DNA of 64,000 nt, taken from contig NC_052120.1 in NCBI RefSeq assembly GCF_012273895.1, forward strand, positions 9,731,756 through 9,795,755, written 5' to 3'. Numbering within the stretch: position 1 is the stretch's first letter; each line of letters starts with the position of its first letter. The position numbers were made by a program, and so were the translations under genes. This DNA is from Zerene cesonia. Its lineage: Eukaryota > Arthropoda > Insecta > Lepidoptera > Pieridae. The notes below the pieces were generated by a model. That model searched no databases. It was not told the DNA's origin and saw only the letters and a list, made by a program, of their open reading frames with translations. Of the stretch, positions 1-13,000 are shown piece after piece.

Positions 1-3000
1 AAATGAGGGAATTCGTGACGATCATGATAATCCTACGCTTGGATTATTGACCGTGGATGTTAAAGGAAACACTTTCAACTTTATTGAAAATGCAATTGCT
101 GATGATATACCTCAATTTAATTATAATGAAATTAAAGACGCTGAATCGAAATTAGCTTCTATCTCAACGCTTAGAAAAATTAAATCAGACATACCTGAAG
201 CACCATTTGATGAATCTAAAACAAACGATATTGAATTTAATCAAAATGTACTTTGTACTGTATCTACTTATGAAGAAAATAAAATTTTCGAAAAAGAATC
301 CACTCTTGAGGAATGTGACAATGCGTATGAGAGTGAACAAAATATAGGAGAACAGAATATAATTGAAGATTCGGGTACATCAGACTCTCAATTGAAGTTA
401 TCGTTAGATACAAAAATAACTTCACAGATTGATGTGAAACAGGATACCGCGAACGATAACTCAAGAGACCTGTCAGTAATAACTGAAGCTGAAAATACTG
501 TTGGATCACTTGTGAACATGGTGTTCGGTAAATTAGATAACATAAAAGTATCTAACGTAATATCACAAACCTATGAAAATTCTTCAGTTGTAGATGTAAA
601 ACCTGATTTGGTAGTGGATGAAGTTGATAACGGCGAATTTGTAATTGTAGATTTGGTAAAAAGCGTTGATGAAAACACTACTGATGTCAAGGATGCTGAT
701 TTAAATTCTGTCGAAAATCAGGAATTTGAGCATGTTGATGTACTTGAAACTAGTTCAATAGAAATGGTTGAAAATGCCATAAAATTAATTGATGATACAA
801 TTGAGGATGTAACAGTTACACCGGCTATACAAAACCTAAATGAAAATAAAACTGAAACTGATCTAAATTCTCAATTCCCCGAAAATACCAATAATAAACT
901 GGATGAAAAATCAACAAACATTCAAAGTATTGAAACCTGTTCGACAATAGACGATAGTCAAATTCCGGAATCTGATGATAATATTAATTTCGACATTGGA
1001 GAAGACTTCGAAATAATCACTACACAAACAGACGATTTTCACGATGAGAAAGAATTTTCTGAGCCCATTCCTATCTCGGCGGATATTAAAGATCACGTAG
1101 TAAAATCGATAAAACCTGGTAAATCTAAATCCACCGATACGCATGATACTATACATAGGGATGATAAAAGTAGGGTTTGTTCAAATATAAAAAGTATCGA
1201 GTATGATGTAGTTGATAGTAAAACAAAAACTGACGGTACCCGACATGAGAAGTCACCTATACATAGTTTGCATGATCTTTTGCCTGAAATTGATTCTATC
1301 CCAGAATTTAAGCCATCCTATCCCAATACATTTTTCTCTAATTTATCAGCTGACGCGCCAGAATTTACTCCATCATATATGTACCAAGCAGTCCAAAAAG
1401 AAACGCAATCCACCACACCTTCTATACATACTGACAATATTTCTTTAACAAATAAAACTGATTCACCCCCTAAACTGTCCCACAACACTGAGGAAAATAA
1501 AACCACTACGCCATCATATTCATCTGTCTTAGGTATAAAAAAGAAAAAGGTAGAAACGCAGATGGTAGCCGAAGAAAAAATAGAGGAAGAAATAGACAAT
1601 TCTACTAGCATTACTAGTATGCCAAAATGTGATGAAAATACTCTACCAAGAACGCAAGATAAAATTGAAGTTAAAGACAAAGTGGATAGAAAGGAATCTC
1701 CCCCATTTGTTGAAACTATCCCTAAACTAACCGAGGAAACATCATCAACTAACATTCAACAAGAAAATATATGGATTAAAATGATGGACGACAACAAATC
1801 GTATGCGGAGGTTGTGGCTGAAGGACTATTGACCATTGAAAAACATATTGATCAACCTGTAGTTTGTGAAAGTATAAAACCGGAGGCTGAACGTAAAGTA
1901 GAAAGTACAGATTTAATAGAAAATATGTCAGAGAGCCCTGAAAAAGAACAGACTCATTCATGGGCTAAAATAGTTGCTACTAATTGCCCGGTACCTGATC
2001 CAGCTCTTAAAACTGAGGTGTTGGAATCCGAATATTATCATCATAAAGCTCCTATTATCTTAGTGGATGAGTCTGAATCGGATCACAAAGCACAAAAGGA
2101 AATCGATTCTGAAGGATTTATAACCGTTGAAAGAAGTAGAAGATCACGTTCGCGATCAAGAGAAGTTCGGTCAACTTCAGTACCCAAAGCACAAAAAGCA
2201 GCTGTCCGCGATAAATCCGAAAATAGATTTGATGCACTTTTAGATTCCCTTAAGAATGACGAAGAATCGGTACGTAGTCCATCTGAAGACGAAAAAGAGT
2301 CTAAACCAAAACTGAGAAAAGGACGTAGATCTAAATCAAAAGAAAAAGCGCCACAACTTAAGGTAGAACAGAATGAAGATAAGGAAATAAAAAAGAAAAA
2401 GGAACGTATTTCTAAACCAAGTGAAACTATTCAAACTGACCCTGTTTCTTCTATACAATCAGAAGAAGTTGAAAGCAAGAAAAAGTCTAAGAAAAAGAAG
2501 AAAAAGAAAGGTAGCAATGAACTGCAGGAGACAATGGAAAAAGATCTCACCACAATGGACACCGTTACGGAAAACTTGAAAGAACCAATAAATATAATTG
2601 ATCTTCACAAATCACCTCTTTCAACACCAGAATCTGTTCAAACTCCGGTAAAAGACAGGTTCTATTCAGATGCTCAATACTGGAAAATGGACGCCAATAT
2701 AATTGATGATTTAAGCAATTTAACTGAAACAATCACCGTGGATTTAAGCTCTGATCAAGAGGTCGCAATTAAAAGTACTTCTACTAGTATTGAAAAAAAT
2801 ATATTGACAGGAACTGAATCAGCTGTGGTTGTTCAAACTGATAACAATACCATCAAGAAAGATGTGCAGCCAGAATCGAATTATCAGGATGTTAAAATAG
2901 ATAATAAAAAAATAAATTCAGAAGAATTAAATGAACCACCAAAGGACTCATATCAGGATCTGAAAACATTTGACAAAATGTCTGAAGAACAGTCTCTAGA

Positions 3001-4075
3001 GTGCAAAATGGCAGATTTACAAAGAGAAATCGAAGAAATGTTATTACCTGAAAATGATTGCTCTGTAATTAGTGATAGTACGCCTAAAGAGTTAGCGGAT
3101 ACAAATGAATCACTTGATGAACAAGAAGAAATAGCTGAAAACATTACACCCTCTCTTGCCTCTCCAGAACCAGAAGATTTCCAGCAACACGCCGAAAACA
3201 GCCGTAAAAAATCATTAGAGGGAGAAACTTTGGACAATAAATTATCGTCCCAAGTACTTAACGCTCATTCAACATCAAAAGAAGAGACATCAATAACAAA
3301 CACTCATAACTATTCTCAAAAGCAGGACTTAAATGAAGGCATTCTCACGAAAGAAAAAGACCTACCTATTGAAACATCTAAATCCGTGCTTGAACCTACT
3401 AACCATGATTCTCTTACTAATACAATTGCTAATTTAAAGCTTGATAATTTCTGGCTCGGAAAATCTCATGTAGATGACGCAGAAAAACTTGTACAATATA
3501 ATTCTAAATTAGCTATAGCAGAAAAAAATATTGCACCCGAAATAAAATCCACTATGCCTCAGATCGAAAATATAGACTTAGATGATAAATCTACACTAAT
3601 ATCATTTGAACAAAATCTTTATAACGAGCGTTCGTTTTGGATTGACAAACACATATATCATGACGCTGAATATTTATATTTCGTACAAAAACAGAGCAAA
3701 ATCAAAGCTCCTGATACCATCATTGAAACCGATGCTAAAGATAAAAAGGATAAGGATCGTGATCCTGGTAGTGGGTCTGGTCATTCTTCTGACGCAGAAG
3801 ATAAAGACCGACATGGATCTTGCGGCTCTCCATTTGATTCTAATTACATATCGATGGATCTTCCTGGCGGTATTTGTAGTTGGAAAGATCAAACGTCTTA
3901 CTTAAGTATTGAAACCCCAACCGATTCTCTGTTGGGAGTAGGAAGTGAAGATGTATCTCAAATAGGTATCGACAATTCAGAGGATGTACTAACAACCCCC
4001 ACCCTAGAACCAGACGCCCTACCTGAACCCCTACAGGAGCTGCCAGCCGAAGAAGAAATCCGGCCGACCACCAAG
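1..4075 (+). CDS. Msp300: Msp300 low-complexity exon (5' partial)
   Basis: Frame 2 is open from the first base, so there is no start codon here: the first ATG-like position near base 47 is only a TTG and the exon enters from upstream. It encodes about 1,358 residues rich in E, D, S, T and K, with no folded domain recognised. Visible features are an RS patch (SRRSRSRSR, near 2140-2165), a lysine run (about 2470-2512), SYAEVV-like short motifs (1510-1545, 1796-1825, 1957-1985) and three FW/YW...DA motifs (about 2659-2715, 3450-3500, 3634-3685). It ends ...RPTTK at a phase-0 donor (AAG/gtgact). Read-through would add 53 codons to a stop at 4237. Likely a disordered spacer of the giant isoform. 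Confidence 0.85.
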
Positions 4076-5354
4076 GTGACTGATCTACAGTCGTATTGTA
4101 CAATTTTCAATTTTATTTTTTATGTTTGGCATGATACTACCACAAAAATATTAATTTCACGCATAGCAAAGAATTTGTACAATAATTTGTCATATGCCGA
4201 TCGTCTTGTAGAGCCAAATTTTGGCAATCTTTGTTAGCTTTTCTAGTCTACGCATTTACATAATTGTTACAATGTGTGCAATAAAAAAACTCTAGTCATG
4301 TCTAGTCAATTAACGATTTATTACCTTTCTTGCATTAATAAATAAAATGAGTGTATCGATTCTTGTTTTATTTTATTAGATCATTTATTATAATTCAAGA
4401 AACCCCATAAATGTTGATATTGCCTTTCAAATTTGATTTTACAAGACGACCGTCAGTGTTGACGCTTTTTTTATTTTTATAGATGCTTTAGTTTGGGCTT
4501 AAAATTTTGATTATTAGAAGTATGAAAAGATTATCAAAATCCTTATTGAATGAATCAAAATGTGAGCAGATATGCTTATAACTTTCTGAAAGACTATGTT
4601 CTCAAAAACATCATAATAAGGTATATGTTTATAATATTTCGAACAGTGGTTTAGTGATTTTGAATGAGTTGATATTTTGTGTTAATGTATATAAGTGTGC
4701 AGTATTGTACTCTTATCTTTCGTTGGTGCTTGCAAAACACCACACTGCAAAAAAACTAACTATTAATTGGCTTTCGTTACATACTATCATACTTTTGTTT
4801 CAATTGAAAGTAAACACATTTCTAATTTTTAATAAATTAAAACGATTTCAAACTATTTATATTTTTCTCAGTGACTGAACAGTACAGCACACTTTTTGGT
4901 TTTAAGCCTAAATATTGATGTTTAATGGAATGAAACTAGCGTGAAATCGCATGTCATGCCAATAATAAAATATTGTTGTTTTCGTTGTCTCGATGTTGTG
5001 TGTAAATTTGTGTTAATCTGTGACCGATATAATTATTTAAATGTGACTTTTTTCATATGAAAATATTGTTGAGATATCGCTCGCAGTTTGTGTAACTCTA
5101 TTGCTTGTGTCCTCTGACGTGGATTAAACATTGCCAAAATTGTAATAATAGTTAGTGCATATTCATGCATGAAATTCCCTTTAATTGCAGTTATAATCTG
5201 ATTTAGATATATTAGAGCCTCTATAAGTTTGCATCCATTGATTGTAAACATTAATTTTCCCCGTACATTATCTTGGCATCTATTTTGGCATGCGCTAATC
5301 CTACGTCACTGTACCGTTGCATCGAGTGTGGCTAATATAGAGTTGTGTTCTCAG
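4076..5354 (+). other. Msp300 intron with possible alternative 3' end
   Basis: If the 4075 donor is not used, the frame stays open to a TAG at 4235-4237. AATAAA follows at 4280-4285 and again at 4341-4346. This is the layout of a composite terminal exon made by intronic polyadenylation; it may be chance in AT-rich DNA. The rest of the intron is AT-rich with nothing recognised. Confidence 0.35.
4280..4285 (+). promoter_or_regulatory. Candidate intronic poly(A) signal
   Basis: AATAAA lies 43 bp after the read-through stop at 4237, with a second AATAAA at 4341-4346. It would end a truncated Msp300 transcript lacking the spectrin rod and KASH. Only position supports it. Confidence 0.3.
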
Positions 5355-5465
5355 GATGAGTTATCTAACGATATTGAAACACTGCTTGAAGAAGTGAAGA
5401 TCGTTCAGGCTAATCTATCTGATCTTCCAAACGAAAGTCTGGACGCTATGGAACAGGGTCTTAAG
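5355..5465 (+). CDS. Msp300: Msp300 exon, 37 codons
   Basis: Preceded by ttgtgttctcag and followed by gtaagt, phase 0 on both sides. Encodes DELSNDIETLLEEVK... to ...LDAMEQGLK, an amphipathic helix like a spectrin-repeat helix. It joins the acidic end of the first exon to the helical exon at 9785. The ATG-initiated reading that starts further upstream at 5229 is intronic. Confidence 0.85.
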
Positions 5466-5697
5466 GTAAGTTTTGCTTTATATCATTGCATTTTCGAGTT
5501 TTATTCCCAAACGTATAATCCTTTTCAAATGTTGACGTAACTCGTTATATTTTAAAATAGGACGAGCGTATCATTCGTAAAACTCGCTCGCACGCCCTAT
5601 TCTCATGCAAGCTATTTCAGTCTTGAAACGAAATGTTGCTTTCAATTCTGAATTAACTGTACCTATGATGTCATCAAGAAATTTCTCATCTATTTGT

Positions 5698-5773
5698 TCA
5701 ACATAGCAACTTGGTAATAATAATTCATGAATAGGATCAATGCATTTTTATACTTCAAGATTTCGCAAATATA
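5698..5773 (+). repeat. 76 bp exact direct repeat, left copy (gap flank)
   Basis: From tcaacatagcaacttgg to tttcgcaaatata, identical base for base to 7820-7895. This copy runs into the 5774-5873 gap and the other copy emerges from the 7720-7819 gap. Exact identity at gap edges suggests a scaffolding or haplotype duplication rather than an old genomic repeat. Confidence 0.9.
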
Positions 5774-5873
5774 NNNNNNNNNNNNNNNNNNNNNNNNNNN
5801 NNNNNNNNNNNNNNNNNNNNNNNNNNNNNNNNNNNNNNNNNNNNNNNNNNNNNNNNNNNNNNNNNNNNNNNNN
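5774..5873. other. Assembly gap, 100 N
   Basis: Exactly 100 N, a scaffolding placeholder inside an intron. Confidence 0.99.
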
Positions 5874-7100
5874 CAAAGGTGACTGACTGACATAGTGATC
5901 TATCAACGCACAGCCCAAACCACTGGACGGATCGGGCTGAAATTTGGCATGAAGATAGATGTTATGACGCAGGTATCCGCTAAGGAAGGATTTTGGTAAA
6001 TTTTACCCAAAGGGATAAAATGGAGGATGAAAATTTGCACCATAAAATTTTCTAAGACCGCGCGTGCGAAGCTGCGGGCAACAGCTAGTGTATATTTTAT
6101 TCAAAACCGACACGATTTTTATACGAAAACCAGTTAAAAAAAAGATTGCACAATAATGTCGACAGAGAATTTTAATTCAATATAAAATAAAATATACAAG
6201 ATTTTTTTTTGTGTAATAAAACCGGTTAAACATCATAGAAGTCATTAAACTATTTTAAAAACAAAGAGCGAGTAAATGATCTTTAAATTGAAATAATAGG
6301 AATAATTGCATTTTTCTTGCCCTTTTGTATTTTAATCGTAAATATATAATACAAATATAAATAAAAATAGACTTTTAAAAAGGAACAACAATAAATCTAA
6401 AAATTAGATAAGATTTTACTGTGAATATTAAGTAAAAGAAATCACTCAAGTGCGAGACGGATTCGAGGCTACGGGTTCCGTAGTCCTCACGAATAAGTTA
6501 TAATAGTCTGAAAATTTCAGCTGTCTAAATATCACGATATATGAGGTTTATACATTGACTGACAGACATCCAGACAGAAGCTAAGTCTTAAAATTAGGGT
6601 CCCTTTACGGACCCCAAAAAAATAACATAAATACATTTGAATTTGAACATACATGAAAATATATAAATACGAAAATAAATAGAAAAATATCACGTTCTTT
6701 CAATATTATGTTAAAGATGTAGCAACTTCCACATTAAAGCCGGTCTGGTGGGTTATATTAAAATAAATAAATAAAATAAAATAAGTTTATTTCTCAACCA
6801 TATGCACACATACAAACAAAACGTTGGTCCCGTACTAGATATTAATCTGTATTACTTGGCTTCAATACTATGTTTATATATACACACAAAAACTTAATAA
6901 AGACCAGCTTTCTTCCTACGGCCTTGCCTGCATAGTCGCAGGATAGATAGACCAGGGGCTTCTCGCATTTTCCCGTACCTGTAAGATTTCCGTGATAACA
7001 TCTTTCCTATGTCCGACTCCTGGTTCTAAGCTACCATTGAACAAATTTTCAGTCAAATCGGTTAATGCGTTTTTGAGTTAAAAATAGTGTAACTAACACC
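5874..7100. repeat. Block of lepidopteran interspersed repeats
   Basis: Three repeat types in a row. 5874-6095 has the gactgactgacatagtgatc and gggctgaaatttggcatg signature. 6440-6620 ends in a 'gggtccctttacggacccc' palindrome. 6890-7100 carries the ccattgaacaaattttcagtcaaatcggtt type of tail. These are remembered as recurring tails in butterfly and moth introns; exact class (SINE, Helitron or LINE 3' end) not determined. Confidence 0.6.
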
Positions 7101-7644
7101 AGTTTCTTTTATAGATATTTATAAAGATAACATACAACATGTGCATATTTGTTATATGTTTATATACAAACATATAAATACCGATTCTTTTAGACTCGTT
7201 TTTCACGCATTTTCAACGGAGAGATTTCAATCTTCGTAACTTCTCTAGAATCGGTGAAAAAGCAATCATTTCATGAGTTTATTTTATTATTCTGATAAGG
7301 ATGGCTAGGATTAAATAATTTCGTTACCTCCTCTCCTCCTATGTATAGCGATTTTAGTTTAAACTATATTAATATCCAAAGAAGTAGTGACAAATATACA
7401 AACATACAGCGAAACAAGAAGCTAATAACGCGTGTTAAAATATCACATTATCGTCATCCATAAAATGGTATCAAAGTAAATAAGTGAAGATAACACAAAA
7501 CGTGAAGATCACCTTATAACCATAACCTACTGTAACAAATGCGAGACAAGTTTCCTATATGGCAATGTCAGTTGCGTTCTGTGTTGCTTTTCTCTTTGCG
7601 TAATTTAAACCGCGACATTGTGAGATCGACTTAACCAATGATAT

Positions 7645-7719
7645 CCTACTAATATTATAAATGCGAATGTTTGTGAGGATGTGTGTGCGTTTGTTGCTCT
7701 TTCACGCAAAAACTACTGA
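7645..7719 (-). repeat. Truncated 'ctagctgcgcc' repeat
   Basis: Starts cctactaatattataaatgcg and contains ttcacgcaaaaactactga, matching the 29105-29307 copy, then is cut by the 7720 gap. The gap therefore probably hides the rest of a repeat. Confidence 0.8.
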
Positions 7720-7819
7720 NNNNNNNNNNNNNNNNNNNNNNNNNNNNNNNNNNNNNNNNNNNNNNNNNNNNNNNNNNNNNNNNNNNNNNNNNNNNNNNNN
7801 NNNNNNNNNNNNNNNNNNN
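7720..7819. other. Assembly gap, 100 N
   Basis: Exactly 100 N, between a truncated interspersed repeat and the second copy of the 76 bp duplication. Confidence 0.99.
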
Positions 7820-7895
7820 TCAACATAGCAACTTGGTAATAATAATTCATGAATAGGATCAATGCATTTTTATACTTCAAGATTTCGCAAATATA
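7820..7895 (+). repeat. 76 bp exact direct repeat, right copy (gap flank)
   Basis: Second copy of 5698-5773. Unlike the left copy it continues into unique sequence (tttttatattcacaatc), so this side is probably the true continuation of the intron. Confidence 0.9.
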
Positions 7896-8868
7896 TTTTT
7901 TATATTCACAATCTCACAGTTGATCAGGATACTTGTCTATTAATAATATTCACGTACAGTAGGTTCAAGCTTTAAAGCCATTAGTTTTGATTTATGTTTC
8001 CCGCTGTTTACATTAGACGATTTGGCATCTTGATGGATCATTTTAACTCTTGACTTGCTTTATATAAAACCGATTACCGGTGTTTCATAAACGATCATTT
8101 AATCCATCAGTTTCCCATTATTATGTAATGTAATGCCATCGCTTTATAGTGAGTTTCTTTTAGTGACCATACGCAATAAAGTTGGAGCCTCTAAGTAAAC
8201 AAAACTAGAATTCATGGTTACGTCAGATACGTAAATATCGTATATAACATCATCGACGGATACACAATTGTATTCATTTCCTATATTGTGATTTAATCTA
8301 TTCTTACATATTGTGAAATGTCCCTGTAATTTATGTAGTTTATTTATTGATGTGACATCAAATACTATGTAACTTAAATTATTTTAGGATTTCTTTTCCG
8401 ACAAATGTCTTAGTTTTGTAGCTTTCTGTACGTTTAACCAAAGGCAAAATATTGAATTTTTAAAAACAACAATGTACACGAATTTTTAAAATACATCCGG
8501 TAGTCCAACGTTGCTAAAAGATTAACAAAGAATAATTCGAAACGTCTAACGATAAAGTTAGATAAGAAAAATAGACGTACACCACACTTTGTTACGTGAC
8601 TGTTCTTACGTTGAAAAATGAAACTCATTTTGCAGTAGATTAATTTCATGTTTACAATTATGACCTTCAAAGTTATATGATCTTGATGAATGAGTCACAG
8701 TGTTTTATCAGCGTTGACAAATGTTTATCTGGTGTCATCAACTTGTTGCAAATTAGCAAAGTTGTCGCAGGCCTCATTATTCCCTAGTGGGTGATGTCAT
8801 GTACCTACATAACAATTACGACACAGTGTTAATAATATTCGAGTTTTGCTTGGCACAAACCAGTAGGG

Positions 8869-8999
8869 CATTAGTTCGCGAAGCTCTGAAGAGACGCGAG
8901 TGAATCGAAATCGAATCTCGAAACGAATCGAATTTTTAAATCGATCTAATGCGAAATATCAATTTAATTTTCATATATATAGTGTTATTGTTATAATCA
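8869..8999 (+). promoter_or_regulatory. Possible alternative noncoding first exon
   Basis: An island with CG-containing words (ttcgcgaag, acgcgag, and a tcgaa series) in AT-rich intron, ending ttataatcag/gtgaaa as a usable donor. Spliced to 9785 it would put the first in-frame ATG at 9845. No TATA box or clear initiator seen; weak. Confidence 0.2.
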
Positions 9000-9120
9000 G
9001 GTGAAATTTGCATAGTTTTTTGTGAATACTTAGTGTGAAGACATATCGTAAAAAATTGTGTGTGATTGAGTCTACTGTTGTCTGATTTTAATTGAATATT
9101 ATTATCTAATTTATTTTATA

Positions 9121-9320
9121 CTAGCTGCGCCCCGCGGTTTCACCCGCATAAGTCCGTATCCGGTAGGAATATCGGGATAAAAAGTTGCCTATATGTTATT
9201 CCAGTTGTCCAGTTGTCTACACACCAAATTTAATTGCAATCGGTTCAGTAGCTTTTGCGTGAAAGAGCAACAAACACACGCACATCTTTACAAACTTTCG
9301 CATTTATAATATTAGTAGGA
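9121..9320 (+). repeat. 'ctagctgcgcc' interspersed repeat, full copy
   Basis: Runs from ctagctgcgccccgcggttt to gcatttataatattagtagg. Other copies: 29105-29307 (-), 32811-33007 (+), 35262-35456 (-), 7645-7719 (- partial). The family is widespread in Lepidoptera; small and non-coding, SINE- or Helitron-like. Confidence 0.85.
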
Positions 9321-9784
9321 AGGATGTATGTCACGAAAATGATTATACATAATTTTATTTAATGACTTTTTTATAATCACTTTCGGTAGCATCTTGTTAA
9401 ATTTGAAGATTAAAAAAAATTAAAAATACATTTTACTACTATTTAAATAACATTGTATAATAAATGTTGACTTTACAATTATCGTTTTCTATATATTTAA
9501 AATCTATACGGTACCGCTTTAAAACACTTTAAATTATTACTTCTGTTGCGCGCATAAAATAAGCTCATAAAACAATATTCAGAGAAGTAATGCAGTCACC
9601 GTTAGTCATATTACCTATGCAAATAAACTATAAAAAGCATTGACATAGTAAACATTAAAGTGAGATGTATATACCTGATAATTCAGTGTTCGTCAAAACA
9701 CAATAATAAAGCAGTGCTTGAACCAATCGTACATTACTTTGAGTTTATACAAAAAAATAATATGTAACTACTAAATTTTTTCAG

Positions 9785-9958
9785 GAGGGAATATCGATTC
9801 TAGTCAAGTGTCAAGAAGCGGCCGATATTTTAGAACAGAAAGTCATGGAATTCCGCCAAGAGGCAGAAGTACAAGCTTTGTTAAAGGATCTCAATGTTAT
9901 GAAAGCTAGGATTGTTAAGTTGTTGGTTCAAGCCCGCCAGGGTCTGGTCACCATCCAG
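9785..9958 (+). CDS. Msp300: Msp300 exon, 58 codons
   Basis: Acceptor ttttttcag/GAGGGAATATCG, donor CCAG/gtaaga, phase 0 both sides. Encodes EGISILVKCQEAADILEQK... to ...RQGLVTIQ, a helical spectrin-like segment. If transcripts start within the upstream intron, the ATG at 9845 (MEFRQEAEV) would be the first start. Confidence 0.9.
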
Positions 9959-10078
9959 GTAAGAAAGGTAACCTATTTTTTTTTCCTTTTTGTTAATTTT
10001 TTTTTCTATTTTTATAACTGTATTTATATGTCATTGCCAATAACGATCAATTAAAGGTTTACTTTTATTAATTTTCAG

Positions 10079-13000
10079 GACGCTAAAAAGGAATTAGAAA
10101 GGCAAAATGAAGAAGTGGAAGAGCAAAAACAAAAGATAATCAAATTAGATACTTGGCTCCAAAGTATTAACGATGAGCTAAAAGAGTCCACCCAACAATC
10201 TGAAATGTTAACTGAGGAAACTATTTTACGTTACATTGAAATATATGAACGTTATATTAGAGAATATGAAGAATATGAAGTAATATTAAAGTCTATTTGT
10301 GTAATTATTCGTGATGATTCTAGTCAAATTAAAGAGAAATTAAATATTACAAAAAATACGTTAGAAAAAACAAGAATTCTAGTCATTAATGAGATAGAAA
10401 GATTAAGAGACATCTTGATGCATATTAGGAGTGCACGTGATATTATTGAAGAAGACATATCTCAAACTGATAGGACAATTGACTCAACTTCAATGCCAGA
10501 AGAAGTTGTTTCACCACGTCAAACAGACCTAGAATCAAATCTAGACAAACAACAAAATACAGAAGAACCTTTCCTACAAGAAAGTCATATTACACAAGTT
10601 GAAACTGAAGTTAAAGAACCTGCACCGTATATAATCAAAGAAACTGAAACAATTGAAACCCAAACCGGACAAAGTTTAATGTCAGATAAACCTTCCGTTA
10701 CTGATAAATCTGTTATTTGTCAACCTGACCTAATATCAACACATGACGTTTCTGTAACATGTGAACCACCGAAAGAAATTGAGGTTCAAACAAGTGAACC
10801 GAAATCAGAAGAAAAAGAAATGCTTGAAAATATTCACATCAGAAAAACTATATCCGAAGGCCATGAAACTATTGAAATTGCAAGTAAACCAGTTTATAGA
10901 GAGTATACCACGGACGAACAGTCTCTTGTTGTCGGCGCTGATTATGAAGAATCCGATTTACATAGAGACACACACCTTAATATTACCCATAGTTTGCCCC
11001 AATCATTTGAAACCGTTATGGTAGAACCTGATGAGACTACAACAGAAGTTGTTGTTGATGCTGATGGTACAAAGAGAATAATTGTAAAAAAGGTCAGGAA
11101 AACTCTTGTAACTCGACAACAAATCATTCACAATAAGGAGCAGAGATCACAAATTCTTTCGAGTGATGGTGTTCCACAAGAACAAACTTTCTCACAAATA
11201 ACTATGAGAGATGATAAAGGATCTACTACTACTACTTTAGACGATGGCCGTATGCAAACCGTTCAATATCAAACTTATGGAGGAGAAATTATATCCGGCT
11301 TACCAAGTGGAGAAGTAACAATTCAAGAATTCACCTCCAAACCAGATATGGTAATATCGCTAGAACAAGGATTTAAGCCCGATGATATATTGCAAATTGC
11401 CGAAGGTGAAATAAAACCCCATATACAGACATCTTCATCTAGCGTCACCGCGGTTGTTCAACAAGTTACTAAACGAATAGTAAAGACGCGTCGCCGTATT
11501 ATTCGAAGAGTTGTAATTATTGATGGTAAAGAGCATGTGACAGAAGAAGTAATAGATGAACCAGACAATGTTGAAATAACTGAAGAGGAAATACCTAGAG
11601 TTTCCATAAGCGTTAAGGATGGATCTTATGTACAAGCAGAAGAGTCGGATGATAAAGGCGATAATGATACAGAAAAACATTCAGATCCACGCGTCAAACA
11701 ATTACCTCGTGATTCACCACAACGTGACCAAGATGACCAAGACCATTCTAAACCAGTTATTACTGAACCTTTAGAAGGAAACGACAATGAGAAGCAACAG
11801 TCCACCAATGAACAGTCAGAACTCGAGAATTTGGTCCAAGAATTTATCCAAAAAGAGAGTATATCTGTTCAACCCAATGCAAACATCAAAACAACTTCGA
11901 AAGATACAGTTCAATTGTTTGAAGATAAACCTGTGGTACAGTCTGAAAATAGCCAACTAGCCACGGAACAAATACACCAGATTAGTGGATACACCGATTC
12001 TACTATGCAATTATCTTCCGTAAATGTGTCTTCTGTAGTACAAAAAGTAACACGAAAAATAACAAGAACGCGGAAACGTATTATAAAACATATTAAAATT
12101 ATTGATGGAAAAGAACATGTTACTGAAGAAGTAATTGAGGAACCCGACGATGTGGAAATAATTGAAGAGGAACCAAAAATTAGCCATTCTTTACAGGAAC
12201 AAGGTGTAAAAACTAAGCGCATAAAAATAGTGAGGCATGTGCAGATTATTGATGGTAAAGAACATGTCTCCGAACAAATTATAGAAGACTCGGGTGATGA
12301 ATACGAACCGACTTCAACGGTAACAACAGAAATCAATGCGCATATAATTCCATCGGAAATTCCTCAAGGCCATGATTATTTGCAAAGCGGTGTTGAAAAC
12401 ACAGGTATTGTGACTTTGCCTCCAGAAGAGTTCATTTATGACGACAAAGATAATACTGAAATTGTTATCCCGTCAACAAAATTAATCGAAAGTGAAATGC
12501 ATGGTTCTTCAAAAGATGGAACTAAACTCTCAGATACCTATGAATCAGGTGATGCGGTAATTACTAGAGATGAAGAACAAATATTAACTAGAGAAATCGC
12601 AGTTGAAACTTCACCCGATACGCATATAATAGATATCACAAAACGTTTACTAGGAAGTGAAAGTGACCACACTGCACTCAGCAAAGCCTCACCAACGGTG
12701 AAAAAAGAGCCATTAGCCTTGAGAAGTACGAATGACCAAAAAGTTTCTCGTGAAACAAAAGATCCAATGCCGTTAAAATCGGAAGAACCAAAAATAACTG
12801 AAGGCGTTGACTTCACCAAATCGCCTGTTATTCAAACGACTCAAGATAACTTCGAAATTATCACTAAAGGTAAAAAATTATCACAGGAACGCAAACTAGA
12901 ACTTGGTGTATTTGAATTACAAACACCTGGTGAGAACATAGACAACTCATCTGCTGATAAAAAAGATGATTCTAAAGAAATGGATCAAATTATAGATGCA

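Larger units (their letters stand above)
5466..9784 (+). other. Msp300 intron: repeats, two assembly gaps
   Basis: A 4.3 kb intron. It holds two 100-N gaps (5774-5873, 7720-7819) bounded by an exact 76 bp duplication, a block of interspersed repeats between the gaps, one near-complete 'ctagctgcgcc' repeat at 9121-9320, and unremarkable AT-rich DNA at 7900-8760. At 8869-8999 there is a possible noncoding first exon ending in CAG/gtgaaa. Confidence 0.7.
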
